Below are positions 10,980 to 19,776 of a stretch of 33,041 bases of DNA, one piece after another. Each line of letters starts with the position of its first letter. Position 1 is the stretch's first letter. A model generated the notes under the pieces. It was not told the DNA's origin and did no database searches. It was given only the letters and a program-made list of their open reading frames with translations. The stretch is taken from contig PGXR01000002.1 of the NCBI GenBank assembly GCA_002839245.1, positions 1 to 33,041 of the forward strand, given 5' to 3'. The position numbers and the translations under genes are program-made. This DNA is from Spirochaetae bacterium HGW-Spirochaetae-7. GTDB taxonomy: Bacteria > Spirochaetota > Spirochaetia > Treponematales > UBA12059.

Positions 10980-11837
10980 ATGACGTTTGAATACTGGTTC
11001 ATGTTTCCCGTAGCGGCGCTGATCGCGACCGTGGCGATGGCCTCGGGCGTTGAAGGCGCAACCTTCTTTGTGCCGGTTTTCATGCTGGGGCTCAAGCTGC
11101 CGCCGTCGGTGGCCATCGGTACCGGATTGATAACCGAGGTGTTCGGCTTTGCCAGCGGCCTGTTCGCCTACGCCAGGAAGCGCCTGATAGACTACAAGCT
11201 CGGCTTGGCATTGCTGGTTGTGACGGTACCGATGGCGGTCGTCGGCACGGTTCTGTCGGGAGTCGTTCCGCCCTTGCTGCTCAAGGTCATCTTTGCTGTG
11301 GGCCTCGTTGTTGTAGCCCTCAGCTTCCTCAAGAACCTCGATGAGAAGGACGTAGCCCTGCTTGATGACCGGATACAGGTAGAATACAGTGGACCCAGGG
11401 CCTCGACCACCCTGGTTTCGGCAAATGGCGAAAGCATTTCATACACCGTGTGCAACAAGAAGGAAGGTCGGCTGATTGCGGGGATCGGCGGCCTGTTCAT
11501 GGGGATGATCTCCACCGGCCTTGGTGAGATGAATGGCTACTTCCTCCTGCAGCGCTGCAAGGTTCCCAGCAAGGTATCGGTTGCCACGAGCGTGTTCGTC
11601 ATTTCGATCACTGCCTTGTTGTCATCGGCCGGGCATTTTGTACGCTTCGCGACAGGCGGCGGGAATGAACTATCCACCGTGCTCAGCATCGTGATGTTCA
11701 CCGCTCCGGGTGTGGTCATTGGCGGCCAGATCGGTGCCCGTATAGCCAGCCGCATCCCGCAACGTACGCTGGAACTGACGCTGGCCGTGCTCTTCCTCAT
11801 CGTAGCCGGCCTGACTTTGTACCAGAGCCTGGCATAA
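10980..11837 (+). CDS. TauE/SafE-family (sulfite exporter) membrane permease
   Basis: About 8 hydrophobic segments; GVEGATFFVPVFMLGLKLPPSVAIGTGLITEVFG and duplicated organisation typical of TauE/SafE. Confidence 0.8.
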   Translation: MTFEYWFMFPVAALIATVAMASGVEGATFFVPVFMLGLKLPPSVAIGTGLITEVFGFASGLFAYARKRLIDYKLGLALLVVTVPMAVVGTVLSGVVPPLLLKVIFAVGLVVVALSFLKNLDEKDVALLDDRIQVEYSGPRASTTLVSANGESISYTVCNKKEGRLIAGIGGLFMGMISTGLGEMNGYFLLQRCKVPSKVSVATSVFVISITALLSSAGHFVRFATGGGNELSTVLSIVMFTAPGVVIGGQIGARIASRIPQRTLELTLAVLFLIVAGLTLYQSLA

Positions 11838-11850
11838 GGAGCGCCCTGAT

Positions 11851-12654
11851 ATGGAAAAAGTGATTGCCGTCGCCGCAAGCCTTTCGGTATTCATCACCTG
11901 GGAGGCCCTGCGGCCGTTTTTCGCGTTCGGCAGGGGACATTGGTACCGGGCGGCATCGAACGCCTTCGTGGGCGTCACCAATACGGTGCTCGGCAGGCTG
12001 CTGTTCGCCTGGGTATACGCCCGGGTGTTTGCCGCCTTTACGACGGGCCGCGTTGGCCTCCTTGGCCTGTTCGACATGCCGCCATGGGCGGGGATAGCCC
12101 TGACGCTGCTGCTGCTCGACCTCTGGTCGTACTGGTGGCACCGATTCAACCATACCGTGCCCTTCCTCTGGCGCTTCCACCGGGCCCACCACACGGACAC
12201 CGAGATGGGAGCCACCTCAGCGTACCGTTTCCACCCCGTTGAGATAATCTTCTCGTCGGTACTGCGCCTTCCCCTCATCCTGCTTCTGGGGCTGAAACCC
12301 GAGGGACTGGTGCTGTACGAAACGATACTGACCGTGTCGGTGGCGTTCCACCATGCCAACATCGGTCTTGGACCCAGGGCCGATGCGATGGTTCGCTCGA
12401 TCATCGTTTCACCGGTCATGCACAAACTGCACCATAGCGACAAACCTGGCGAATTCTCGTCGAACTACTCGTCGATACTGTCGGTCTGGGATCGGATTTT
12501 CGGTACCTGGACCGAGACGGAACATCCCGAAGGCATACGCCTGGGTCTTGCTATCTACAGGGACAACTGGTGGCAGGGCTATCGCGGCATCATGCTGACG
12601 CCGTTCAGGGGCAGCGCATCCCTACCGGCCAAGGCAAACAAGGCCGATTCCTGA
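11851..12654 (+). CDS. Sterol desaturase / fatty acid hydroxylase family membrane protein
   Basis: Histidine boxes HRFNH, HRAHHTD, HHANIG, HKLHHSD. Confidence 0.9.
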   Translation: MEKVIAVAASLSVFITWEALRPFFAFGRGHWYRAASNAFVGVTNTVLGRLLFAWVYARVFAAFTTGRVGLLGLFDMPPWAGIALTLLLLDLWSYWWHRFNHTVPFLWRFHRAHHTDTEMGATSAYRFHPVEIIFSSVLRLPLILLLGLKPEGLVLYETILTVSVAFHHANIGLGPRADAMVRSIIVSPVMHKLHHSDKPGEFSSNYSSILSVWDRIFGTWTETEHPEGIRLGLAIYRDNWWQGYRGIMLTPFRGSASLPAKANKADS

Positions 12655-12664
12655 GCAAGCAGTC

Positions 12665-13366
12665 CTACTTGTTCTTCTTGTCCTTCTTCTCCTTCTTGTC
12701 TTTGAGCATGGCTTTGACAAGGACGACGAGGACGCTCGCCGCGAAAAGGAGCATCAGAGCCGTCACCAGAGCCTTTGTTCCGCCTGTGAGCGAGCCGCCT
12801 ACATACGAATAGACCAGGGTGGCCGGTAACATGCCCAAGGCCGTCGCAAACAGGAAGTGCGGGAAGCGCAGCGACGTCAGACCGGCCGCGTAGCTGACGA
12901 TATCGAATGAAATGAAGGGGAGCAAGCGCGCGAACAAGACAGCGTGCTTCCCGTATTTGATGAAGAACGTATCGATGGAGTCCAGCGCCATTGCCGATAT
13001 CAGCCGCACGACCGCCGCCCGGCCATACAGGCGGGCTATGCCGAAGCATAGCACCGCGCCGGTCAGCGAACTGGTCCACGTAAGCAGGGCGCCCCACGCC
13101 CAGCCAAAGACTGCCGCATTGGCAAAGGCCAGCACGAACGCCGGCAACGGCGCTATGACCGACTGCAGGAGCATCAGCGCGAATGAAATGGCCGGTCCCC
13201 AGAAGCCCAGTGAATGGATGTAGTCCTGAAGTCGGGCTATGTCCAGGTCGGTAAACAACGCGATCATCGCAAAGAGCCACTCTCTGCTGGCTGGAACAAG
13301 CAGGACCGCGATTACGATGCTTGCCGGTATGGAGATGGAAAGTATCCACCTCATTCTGGATTTCAT
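12665..13366 (-). CDS. TVP38/TMEM64 (DedA-like) membrane protein
   Basis: SLGFWGPAISFALMLLQSVIAPLPAFVLAFANAAVFGWAWGALLTWTSSLTGAVLCFGIARLYGR; Lys-rich C-terminal tail. Confidence 0.88.
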   Translation of the reverse strand: MKSRMRWILSISIPASIVIAVLLVPASREWLFAMIALFTDLDIARLQDYIHSLGFWGPAISFALMLLQSVIAPLPAFVLAFANAAVFGWAWGALLTWTSSLTGAVLCFGIARLYGRAAVVRLISAMALDSIDTFFIKYGKHAVLFARLLPFISFDIVSYAAGLTSLRFPHFLFATALGMLPATLVYSYVGGSLTGGTKALVTALMLLFAASVLVVLVKAMLKDKKEKKDKKNK

Positions 13367-13448
13367 GCAGAAACCTCCAATGGTTCTACAAAACAGCGCA
13401 GGCTTGCGAGGATAATCTATGGCTTTTATGATGGGAAAGGAACTGCCG

Positions 13449-13751
13449 TTAATCGCCTGCGTGGATGGCCAGGAGCAGGGCTTCTAGTTCCTGCCGGCAG
13501 TCTTTGCAGATTTCTATATGCTTGCGCACCGTGGGCAGCAGCGCCGCGGCATCCTGTCCTGAATCGACCAGATCAGCGTACTGGTGCATCAGTTCGAAGG
13601 CCTGGCCGCAGTCTATCTCGTCCTCGGTCGTAGCGGCTATCATGCCCATCATCTGTTCGGGGGACGGCATACCCGGAGACATCGGATCGTGCCGTCGTGC
13701 TGTATCCAAGGATGCGCGCAAACTCTTGAAAAGGGATTGTAGCCACATCAT
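13449..13751 (-). CDS. Putative zinc-finger anti-sigma factor
   Basis: Short protein with HIEICKDCRQEL (HxxxCxxC) directly downstream of a sigma-factor gene. Confidence 0.65.
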   Translation of the reverse strand: MMWLQSLFKSLRASLDTARRHDPMSPGMPSPEQMMGMIAATTEDEIDCGQAFELMHQYADLVDSGQDAAALLPTVRKHIEICKDCRQELEALLLAIHAGD

Positions 13752-13832
13752 GCGGGTTCACGTTCTCCTTGTCGTTCGTCTCTGACGACATGAAGGCGGC
13801 GGTTCTTACGTGTAAAACGCACGATACTGAGG

Positions 13833-14456
13833 TCAACCATGACCAAGGTCACCCATCGTCATGCCATCCCTGGCCATGCGCGCCTTGAGCCTGAGCCGGG
13901 CATCGTGGATGAGCTTGTAGAGCGCGTTGCGGTTGGTACCCAGGCGCTCCGCCGCGACTTCCAGCGGTACGCCCTTGAGGGCAACCAGGGTCAGCGCCGC
14001 CATCTGCTTTTCAGACAGCTCTTCTTGCATGGCTGTCATGAGCCATGTCATGCTCATGGATGACTGCATGCCGGCGTCCGGCTCTGGTGTCTTCGTATCA
14101 GGCATGGTGTCGCCCTGTTCCATGTGCTCATCAAGGGAGCTGTCCTGCCAGCGTTTGCGACGTAGCTCAGAAAGCGCTATCCTGATGCATATCTTGTGGG
14201 CCCAGGTGGTGAAGCGGGAAAGCCCCTTGAAGGTTTCAAGCTTGTCCAGGATCTGTACGAGCGCTTCCTGCACAAAATCCTCGCACAGTTCGCCGAATTC
14301 CCGACCGCTCGCGTGTACCCAGCCGCGCAACGCTGCCCTAAGGCCCGAGAGGAGTATGGCTCTAAGCTCCACCAAGGCACGGTCCCGCTGGATTCCGGAG
14401 GCAGACAGGTCCAGAAGCCATGTGTCGTTGTCACGATACTGCGATTGCTTAATCAT
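13833..14456 (-). CDS. ECF-type RNA polymerase sigma factor
   Basis: Region 2-like FVQEALVQILDKLETFKGLSRFTTWAHKICIRIALSELRRKRW; region 4-like LSEKQMAALTLVALKGVPLEVAAERLGTNRNALYKLIHDARLRLK. Start uncertain (14456 or 14489). Confidence 0.88.
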   Translation of the reverse strand: MIKQSQYRDNDTWLLDLSASGIQRDRALVELRAILLSGLRAALRGWVHASGREFGELCEDFVQEALVQILDKLETFKGLSRFTTWAHKICIRIALSELRRKRWQDSSLDEHMEQGDTMPDTKTPEPDAGMQSSMSMTWLMTAMQEELSEKQMAALTLVALKGVPLEVAAERLGTNRNALYKLIHDARLRLKARMARDGMTMGDLGHG

Positions 14457-14656
14457 GGTTCGGGTTGATGATAATCGCAAGCCACACATGAAGCAAGGGC
14501 GGAATAGGTAAGACGAAGCCGACTTGCAGCGTCAACGATACAACTGCGCTGGAATGGAGTCTTGAGGATGGGCATTGGTGGGCGGTTTGTAAAGTTCGAT
14601 CCGGTTCATGGCGGTTTCCGCGCGGAGACCCTATGCCCCCGCATGAGAAAGGACCC

Positions 14657-15694
14657 ATGAACGCGGCCGAGGTCATCCGCCTGGTTGGCACGAGACTGCC
14701 GTCTTCCCGCATTACCGGTGACGCCTGGATCTTGGGCGGCGGCTATCTTAACCTGGTCTGGCGGGTTCCAGCCAAGCCGCGCTCCGTCATCTTCAAGTAT
14801 GCTCCTCCGCATCTGGTCTCCGATCCCTCCATCTCGATCGACCAGCGAAGGCTTGATATCGAGGCGCGCGCGCTCGAGGCCCTCGGTCCGGGAGGCGATC
14901 TCTCCCCGGTCGCCAGTCAGGCCATCCGTGCTCCGGCTCTCCTCGACCATGACGCAGCTCGGCATTTCATCATCATGGAAGACATCGGAGAGTACCCATA
15001 CCTCGGGCAGTGGCTCTTCCGTGGAGCCGACGAGGTGGCCGCGCGCGACGCGGGCAGGTCCATCGGGGCGTTCATAGGTGGACTTCACCGGATGACCTAC
15101 CAGGTCGAACGTTTCGCCTCCAGCTTCGACAACGCGGCCATCCAAGGGGTGCGTTCAGGGTCGCTGTATCGGATGGTACCGGCAGTCCTCGCTTCCTGGA
15201 CGATACCCGACTCGACCGCCCTCGGCCGGAATGCCATCGAGCTTGGCGAGTCACTCGAGAAGCCCGGCCGATGCCTGACCATGGGTGACCTGTGGCCGAA
15301 CTCCATCATTATATCCGTCAGTGGGATACGCGTGATCGATTGGGAACTGGCGCATTTCGGTCGCCCGCTCCAGGATATCGGACATCTCGCCGCCCATCTT
15401 TGGATGCTCGGACAGCGCGCCCCCGAGGCTCAGGCGGCCGTACGGGTCTCAGCTTGCCTCGAGGCCTTTGTCACCGCATACAGGGAAAGCCTGGGCCACG
15501 ACTCGTCCCGCATTTTCGGACTGGAGGAGGCACGTCTGGCCATGGTCCATGCCGGCTGCGAGATACTGCAGCGTTCGGTCGGCAACTTCACCGAGCAGTA
15601 TCTCTATGCTGGTCTTGGCCGTGCTTCGCCGATCGTCCAGGAGGCCGTCCGCATGGCGGTCTCGTTGCTGAGGGGCGAGAGGGATTTGCTGTAA
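14657..15694 (+). CDS. Aminoglycoside phosphotransferase-like / MTR-kinase-like small-molecule kinase
   Basis: LGGGYLNLVWRV, FKYAPP, IIMEDIGE, GDLWPNSIIIS, VIDWELAHFGRPLQDIGHLAAHLWML. RBS GAAAGGA before ATG 14657. Confidence 0.75.
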   Translation: MNAAEVIRLVGTRLPSSRITGDAWILGGGYLNLVWRVPAKPRSVIFKYAPPHLVSDPSISIDQRRLDIEARALEALGPGGDLSPVASQAIRAPALLDHDAARHFIIMEDIGEYPYLGQWLFRGADEVAARDAGRSIGAFIGGLHRMTYQVERFASSFDNAAIQGVRSGSLYRMVPAVLASWTIPDSTALGRNAIELGESLEKPGRCLTMGDLWPNSIIISVSGIRVIDWELAHFGRPLQDIGHLAAHLWMLGQRAPEAQAAVRVSACLEAFVTAYRESLGHDSSRIFGLEEARLAMVHAGCEILQRSVGNFTEQYLYAGLGRASPIVQEAVRMAVSLLRGERDLL

Positions 15695-15707
15695 TTCAAT
15701 AAAAAGA

Positions 15708-15737
15708 TTGACAGCATTTAAAAGTCGACTTTATACT
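15708..15737 (+). promoter_or_regulatory. Strong sigma70-like promoter TTGACA-18-TATACT with internal palindromic operator AAAGTCGACTTT (15721-15732)
   Basis: Direct reading; perfect 12-bp palindrome lies between -35 and -10, upstream of the catabolic cluster. Confidence 0.75.
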
Positions 15738-15763
15738 ATTTGAAATTGTTGCGAGGAGTTGTG

Positions 15764-16693
15764 ATGCGCAAGAAGGTGATCGTTGACTGCGACAACACCA
15801 TGGGAATGCCGTACGGTGAGATCGATGACGGCCTGACCCTGTTGTACCTGCTGGGACGCGATGACATCGACTTGGTGGGCATCACCAACTGCTACGCGAA
15901 CTCGTCCCTCAAGAGCGTGGAGTATTGGACCGAACGCTTTCTCTGCGAAATCGACAGGACCGACATCCCGAGGTTTTCAGGCAAGCCGTTCTGCGGCCAA
16001 AATTGTACCGAATGGTTCGAGAAGACGTGGGGGCACCATTTCAACGATGAAAAACCGGACGGGAGCAGTCCGAGCGATGCCGCCATCTTCCTGGCGGAGC
16101 AGGCGGACAAGTACCCTGGCCAGATTCACGTGCTGGCTCTCGGTTCGATGACCAACCTGTACGAGGCGGCCGAACTCGACGAGCGGTTTTTCTCGAATCT
16201 TGCCGAGATCGTCCTCATGGGCGGCGTCCACGGGGACCTGCTTCTGAATGAGTGCGCATGCGTCGAGCTCAATCTCGCCTGCAATCCAGCTGGCGCTTAC
16301 CGGGTCTTGAACAACGGCGCTTGTCCCGTCGTAATCATGAACGCCAACATTTGCCTGCAGGCCCCATTCACCGAAAAGGACATGGGCAGGATCTCGTTCT
16401 GGCCGGAAGGCCGCCGGAGAATGGTCCGCGAATGGCTTGGAGTTTTCGGCGGAACATTCTACCTTTGGGATCTTCTTCCTGCCGTATACCTGTCCCATCC
16501 CGAGCTCTTCGATCTCAAGAGCGCACGCATCGCTTCAAGCCTTTCCGATCTTGAGCGGGGAATTCTCGTCACCGGGGATTATGGCGCTGAAGTGACCATG
16601 CCCGACAACATCCTCGATACCGGCCGCTTCATGGACATCATACAGTCGGCTTGGTACGCGGCATGGCAGAAGGAGAAAAACGGTTCCGAATAG
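15764..16693 (+). CDS. Nucleoside-hydrolase (IunH)-family protein, divergent
   Basis: VDCDNTMGMPYGEIDDGLTLLYLLGRDDIDLVGIT, LALGSMTNLYEA, LMGGV, NLACNPAGA, WDLLPAVYLSHPELF. Confidence 0.88.
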   Translation: MRKKVIVDCDNTMGMPYGEIDDGLTLLYLLGRDDIDLVGITNCYANSSLKSVEYWTERFLCEIDRTDIPRFSGKPFCGQNCTEWFEKTWGHHFNDEKPDGSSPSDAAIFLAEQADKYPGQIHVLALGSMTNLYEAAELDERFFSNLAEIVLMGGVHGDLLLNECACVELNLACNPAGAYRVLNNGACPVVIMNANICLQAPFTEKDMGRISFWPEGRRRMVREWLGVFGGTFYLWDLLPAVYLSHPELFDLKSARIASSLSDLERGILVTGDYGAEVTMPDNILDTGRFMDIIQSAWYAAWQKEKNGSE

Positions 16694-16774
16694 AGTCGCT
16701 TTATGATGACAGGTTTCGTTCCGGCCGCTGCTTCTGCAGCAGGCTAAGTCATTATCGATGGCAAGGAGGCTTCA

Positions 16775-18007
16775 ATGCATCGGAAAATCGGTATCGCATT
16801 GTTCTCGCTATTGTTCCTCGTTTCCTTCACGGGAGCTCAGGCGCAGTTCGAGAAGAGCTACATGCAGATGTCATGGGACCAGATCGTGGCCGAAGCCAAG
16901 GGGCAAACCGTCTATTACTACGCCTGGGGTGGCAGCGAGACCATCAACAGTTTCATCAACGGCTACTTCAAGGATCGCCTCGCGCAGAAGTACGGAGTGA
17001 CCCTCAAGCTCGTTCCCGTTACCGACGCTACCACGTACGTGAACAAGGTACTGGGCGAAAAGCAGGCCGGGAAGACGTCCGGGGGCTCCGTGGACCTCGT
17101 CTGGACGAACGGCGAGAACTTCAGGACGATGAAGCAGGGCAACCTGCTCTTCGGACCGTACCTGGACAAGCTCCCGAACGCCAGGTACTACAACGAAGGC
17201 AGCACCGCGTATGATTTCGGCTATCCTGTGGAGGGATTCGAATCACCCTTCGGGTCCGCGCAGGTGGTGATGGAATACAATTCCAAGTACGTGCCGAACC
17301 CGCCCAGGACCATTGCTGAACTCGTAGCCTGGGTCAAGAAGAATCCCGGCAAGTTCACCTACGCGGCGCCGCCCGATTTCACGGGTAGCGTGATCGTCCG
17401 CCATTTCTTCTACGCCAACGCCAACAATCTCGGCGAGTTGATGGGACCCCTCAACGCCTCGGTCTACTCGAGGGTAGCCGCGAAGACCTGGACAATGCTG
17501 AACGACATCGAGCCGTACCTCTGGATGGGCGGCAAGACCTATCCTGAAAACAGCATCAAGTCGCAGGAACTGATCGGCAACGGCGAGATCTGGATCAGCT
17601 TCGAATACGGCCCGAAAGGCGCCGAGTCGAGGATCACCAAGGGAACGTATCCTTCGACCATCAAGACCGCGGTCCTCGATACGGGCACCATAGGAAACAC
17701 CAACTTCCTCGCGATTCCGTTCAATTCCGGAGTCAAGGCGGCGGCGATGCTGGCGTGCAACGAGATGCTCGATCCCGAGGTGCAATACAAAGCGAGCCTC
17801 TCCTCCGACCAGGGAGGAATGTCCTGGATGTCGCCCCTCGACATCACGAAGGTACCACGCGACTGGGCGGTGAAATTCGACGCCCTGCCAAGGCACCCCT
17901 CGACCCTGTCCGGCGAAGTCCTGAATTCCCACAAGGTGTCAGAGTTGATGGCAGATTGGCTCGTCAAGATCGAAAAGGACTGGCAAGCGGAAGTGCTGAA
18001 GAAATAG
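16775..18007 (+). CDS. ABC transporter substrate-binding protein, YnjB-like
   Basis: Signal peptide; VYYYAWGGSETINSFINGYF, GGSVDLVWTNGENFRTMKQGNLLFGPY typical of YnjB-like SBPs. Confidence 0.85.
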   Translation: MHRKIGIALFSLLFLVSFTGAQAQFEKSYMQMSWDQIVAEAKGQTVYYYAWGGSETINSFINGYFKDRLAQKYGVTLKLVPVTDATTYVNKVLGEKQAGKTSGGSVDLVWTNGENFRTMKQGNLLFGPYLDKLPNARYYNEGSTAYDFGYPVEGFESPFGSAQVVMEYNSKYVPNPPRTIAELVAWVKKNPGKFTYAAPPDFTGSVIVRHFFYANANNLGELMGPLNASVYSRVAAKTWTMLNDIEPYLWMGGKTYPENSIKSQELIGNGEIWISFEYGPKGAESRITKGTYPSTIKTAVLDTGTIGNTNFLAIPFNSGVKAAAMLACNEMLDPEVQYKASLSSDQGGMSWMSPLDITKVPRDWAVKFDALPRHPSTLSGEVLNSHKVSELMADWLVKIEKDWQAEVLKK

Positions 18008-18028
18008 CCCGCTTGGCATAAAATCGCG

Positions 18029-18065
18029 CCGCCCGTATAGTCGACAGGATATGCTATGCGGGCGG
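18029..18065 (+). terminator. Intergenic stem-loop between SBP and permease genes (attenuator/mRNA stabiliser candidate)
   Basis: CCGCCCGTATAG-13 nt-CTATGCGGGCGG; 12-bp arms with one G.U-compatible position, followed by TTCTTCATTTT. Confidence 0.75.
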
Positions 18066-18090
18066 TTCTTCATTTTCGACAGGAACACCG

Positions 18091-18951
18091 ATGACCAAGA
18101 GAACCACCATCGTACTCCTCCTCTTTCCGACCATCTCCGTGCTCGTGCTGCTGTTCCTCGGCGGCCTGGCGATGGGCCTGATGCAGAGCTTCGGGTACAT
18201 GCCGCTGATCGGCATGAACGATTTCAACATCGACGCGTACGGCAGCCTGTTCGGTGACCAGGAATTCCTCCTGAGCCTCGCCCTCACGCTCTGGATTTCG
18301 ATCAGCTCAACTCTGCTGACGATGGTCCTCGCGATCATCACCGCGCTGGCCTTCAGGAAGACCTTCTCCGGCAAGCGGATAGCGAATTTCCTGTATCAGT
18401 TCCCGATCACCATACCGCATATCGTGATCGCCGTGGGAACATTGCTCGTCTTCTCGCAGAGCGGCATGGCGGCGAGGTTCGCGCACCAGGCAGGATTGAT
18501 CGCCGACCAGAACCAGTTTCCGGTCGTAGTCTCGGACAAGCTCGGGCTGGGCATCATCTACGTATACCTGTGGAAGCAGATCCCCTTCGTCGGCGTCATC
18601 GTACTTTCGATACTTCAAGCAATGGGAAACAATTACGAGGAGCTTGCCAGGTCCCTGGGAGCCAGCAAGTGGCAGGCCTTCCGCCATGTGCTCCTGCCGA
18701 CCATCATACCGGGCATCCTTCCGGCGAGTATCATATGCTTCTCGTTCACCTTCGGGTCGTACGAGGTTCCCTTCCTGCTGGGAAGACCGTATCCGACTGT
18801 CATTTCAGTACTCGCCATGCGCCTGTACCAGGACGTGGACCTGAACGCCAGGCCCCAGGCGATGGCGACCGCCGTCTTCATGGCCGCCTTCATCAGCATC
18901 ATGGTCGTACTCTACAAGCGGCTGCTCGGCAAGATGTCGGGAAGAAGGTAA
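18091..18951 (+). CDS. ABC transporter permease (YnjC/PotB-like)
   Basis: Binding-protein-dependent permease EAA-like loop: NNYEELARSLGASKWQAFRHVLLPTIIPG. Confidence 0.9.
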   Translation: MTKRTTIVLLLFPTISVLVLLFLGGLAMGLMQSFGYMPLIGMNDFNIDAYGSLFGDQEFLLSLALTLWISISSTLLTMVLAIITALAFRKTFSGKRIANFLYQFPITIPHIVIAVGTLLVFSQSGMAARFAHQAGLIADQNQFPVVVSDKLGLGIIYVYLWKQIPFVGVIVLSILQAMGNNYEELARSLGASKWQAFRHVLLPTIIPGILPASIICFSFTFGSYEVPFLLGRPYPTVISVLAMRLYQDVDLNARPQAMATAVFMAAFISIMVVLYKRLLGKMSGRR

Positions 18952-18954
18952 AGA

Positions 18955-19776
18955 ATGGATATCGAGGATACGAAGGCAAGTCCGCTTCATTGGATAGTCT
19001 ACATCGGCGTGATAGTCTCGGTCCTGGGGCCGTTGATACCGCAATTCATCTGGCCATTCGCCAAGAGCTGGTTCTTTCCCGACCTTCTGCCATCGGTCTG
19101 GAGTGTGCGGGCCTGGGAGTATATCGCCAATCCCAACAGCCAGGTCCTTGAGGCCGTATGGAACAGCCTCGTGATAGCGGTGCTAGTCACGTGCATCTCG
19201 GTACTGCTCGGCGTACCCGCGGGAAAAGCCCTGGGGATGTACCGTTTCAGAGGGAAGGGCCTGGTCGAGCTATTCATACTGGCTCCGTCCATCATCCCTG
19301 GCCTGGCGGTGACGATGGGTATCCATGTCGTCTTCATACGGCTCGGACTGTCGGATACCCTACTGGGAGTCGTGCTCGTGCATCTCATACCTACCATCCC
19401 GTACATGACGATCAGCATGAGCGGCATCTTCGCGAATTACGACCCGGATTTCGAGGAACAGGCCAGGAGCCTCGGGGCTTCGACCTTCAAGACCTTCTTC
19501 ATAATCACGCTACCGGCGATATTCCCCGGGATCGTAACCGGAGCGATGTTCGCGTTCCTCATTTCATGGGGCCAGTACCTGCTCACGGTATTGATCGGGG
19601 GCGGGCGCGTGATAACCCTGCCACTGCTGCTCTTTTCCTTCGCCGCCAGCAGGGACAACGCCTTCATGAGCGCGTTGAGCATCATCTTCCTGCTTCCCGC
19701 GATCATCATCCTCTTCTTCACGAGCAAATTCCTGTCCGGCAAATCCAGCAGCATGGGGGGCTTCGGTACCATATGA
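18955..19776 (+). CDS. ABC transporter permease (YnjC/PotC-like)
   Basis: EAA-like loop DPDFEEQARSLGASTFKTFFIITLPAIFPG. Confidence 0.9.
   Translation: MDIEDTKASPLHWIVYIGVIVSVLGPLIPQFIWPFAKSWFFPDLLPSVWSVRAWEYIANPNSQVLEAVWNSLVIAVLVTCISVLLGVPAGKALGMYRFRGKGLVELFILAPSIIPGLAVTMGIHVVFIRLGLSDTLLGVVLVHLIPTIPYMTISMSGIFANYDPDFEEQARSLGASTFKTFFIITLPAIFPGIVTGAMFAFLISWGQYLLTVLIGGGRVITLPLLLFSFAASRDNAFMSALSIIFLLPAIIILFFTSKFLSGKSSSMGGFGTI

Noticed and set aside
12668-12700. TTCTTC-rich simple repeat
   Set aside because: Explained by the Lys/Glu-rich C-terminal tail of the TVP38-like protein (KDKKEKKDKKNK).
16725-16745. Short GCTGC-TTCT-GCAGC hairpin before the SBP gene
   Set aside because: Only 5-bp arms in high-GC DNA; too weak to support a functional claim.
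19158-19772. N-terminal extension of the ABC ATPase ORF
   Set aside because: Overlaps the permease gene out of frame; ATGA overlap at 19773 gives the proper start.
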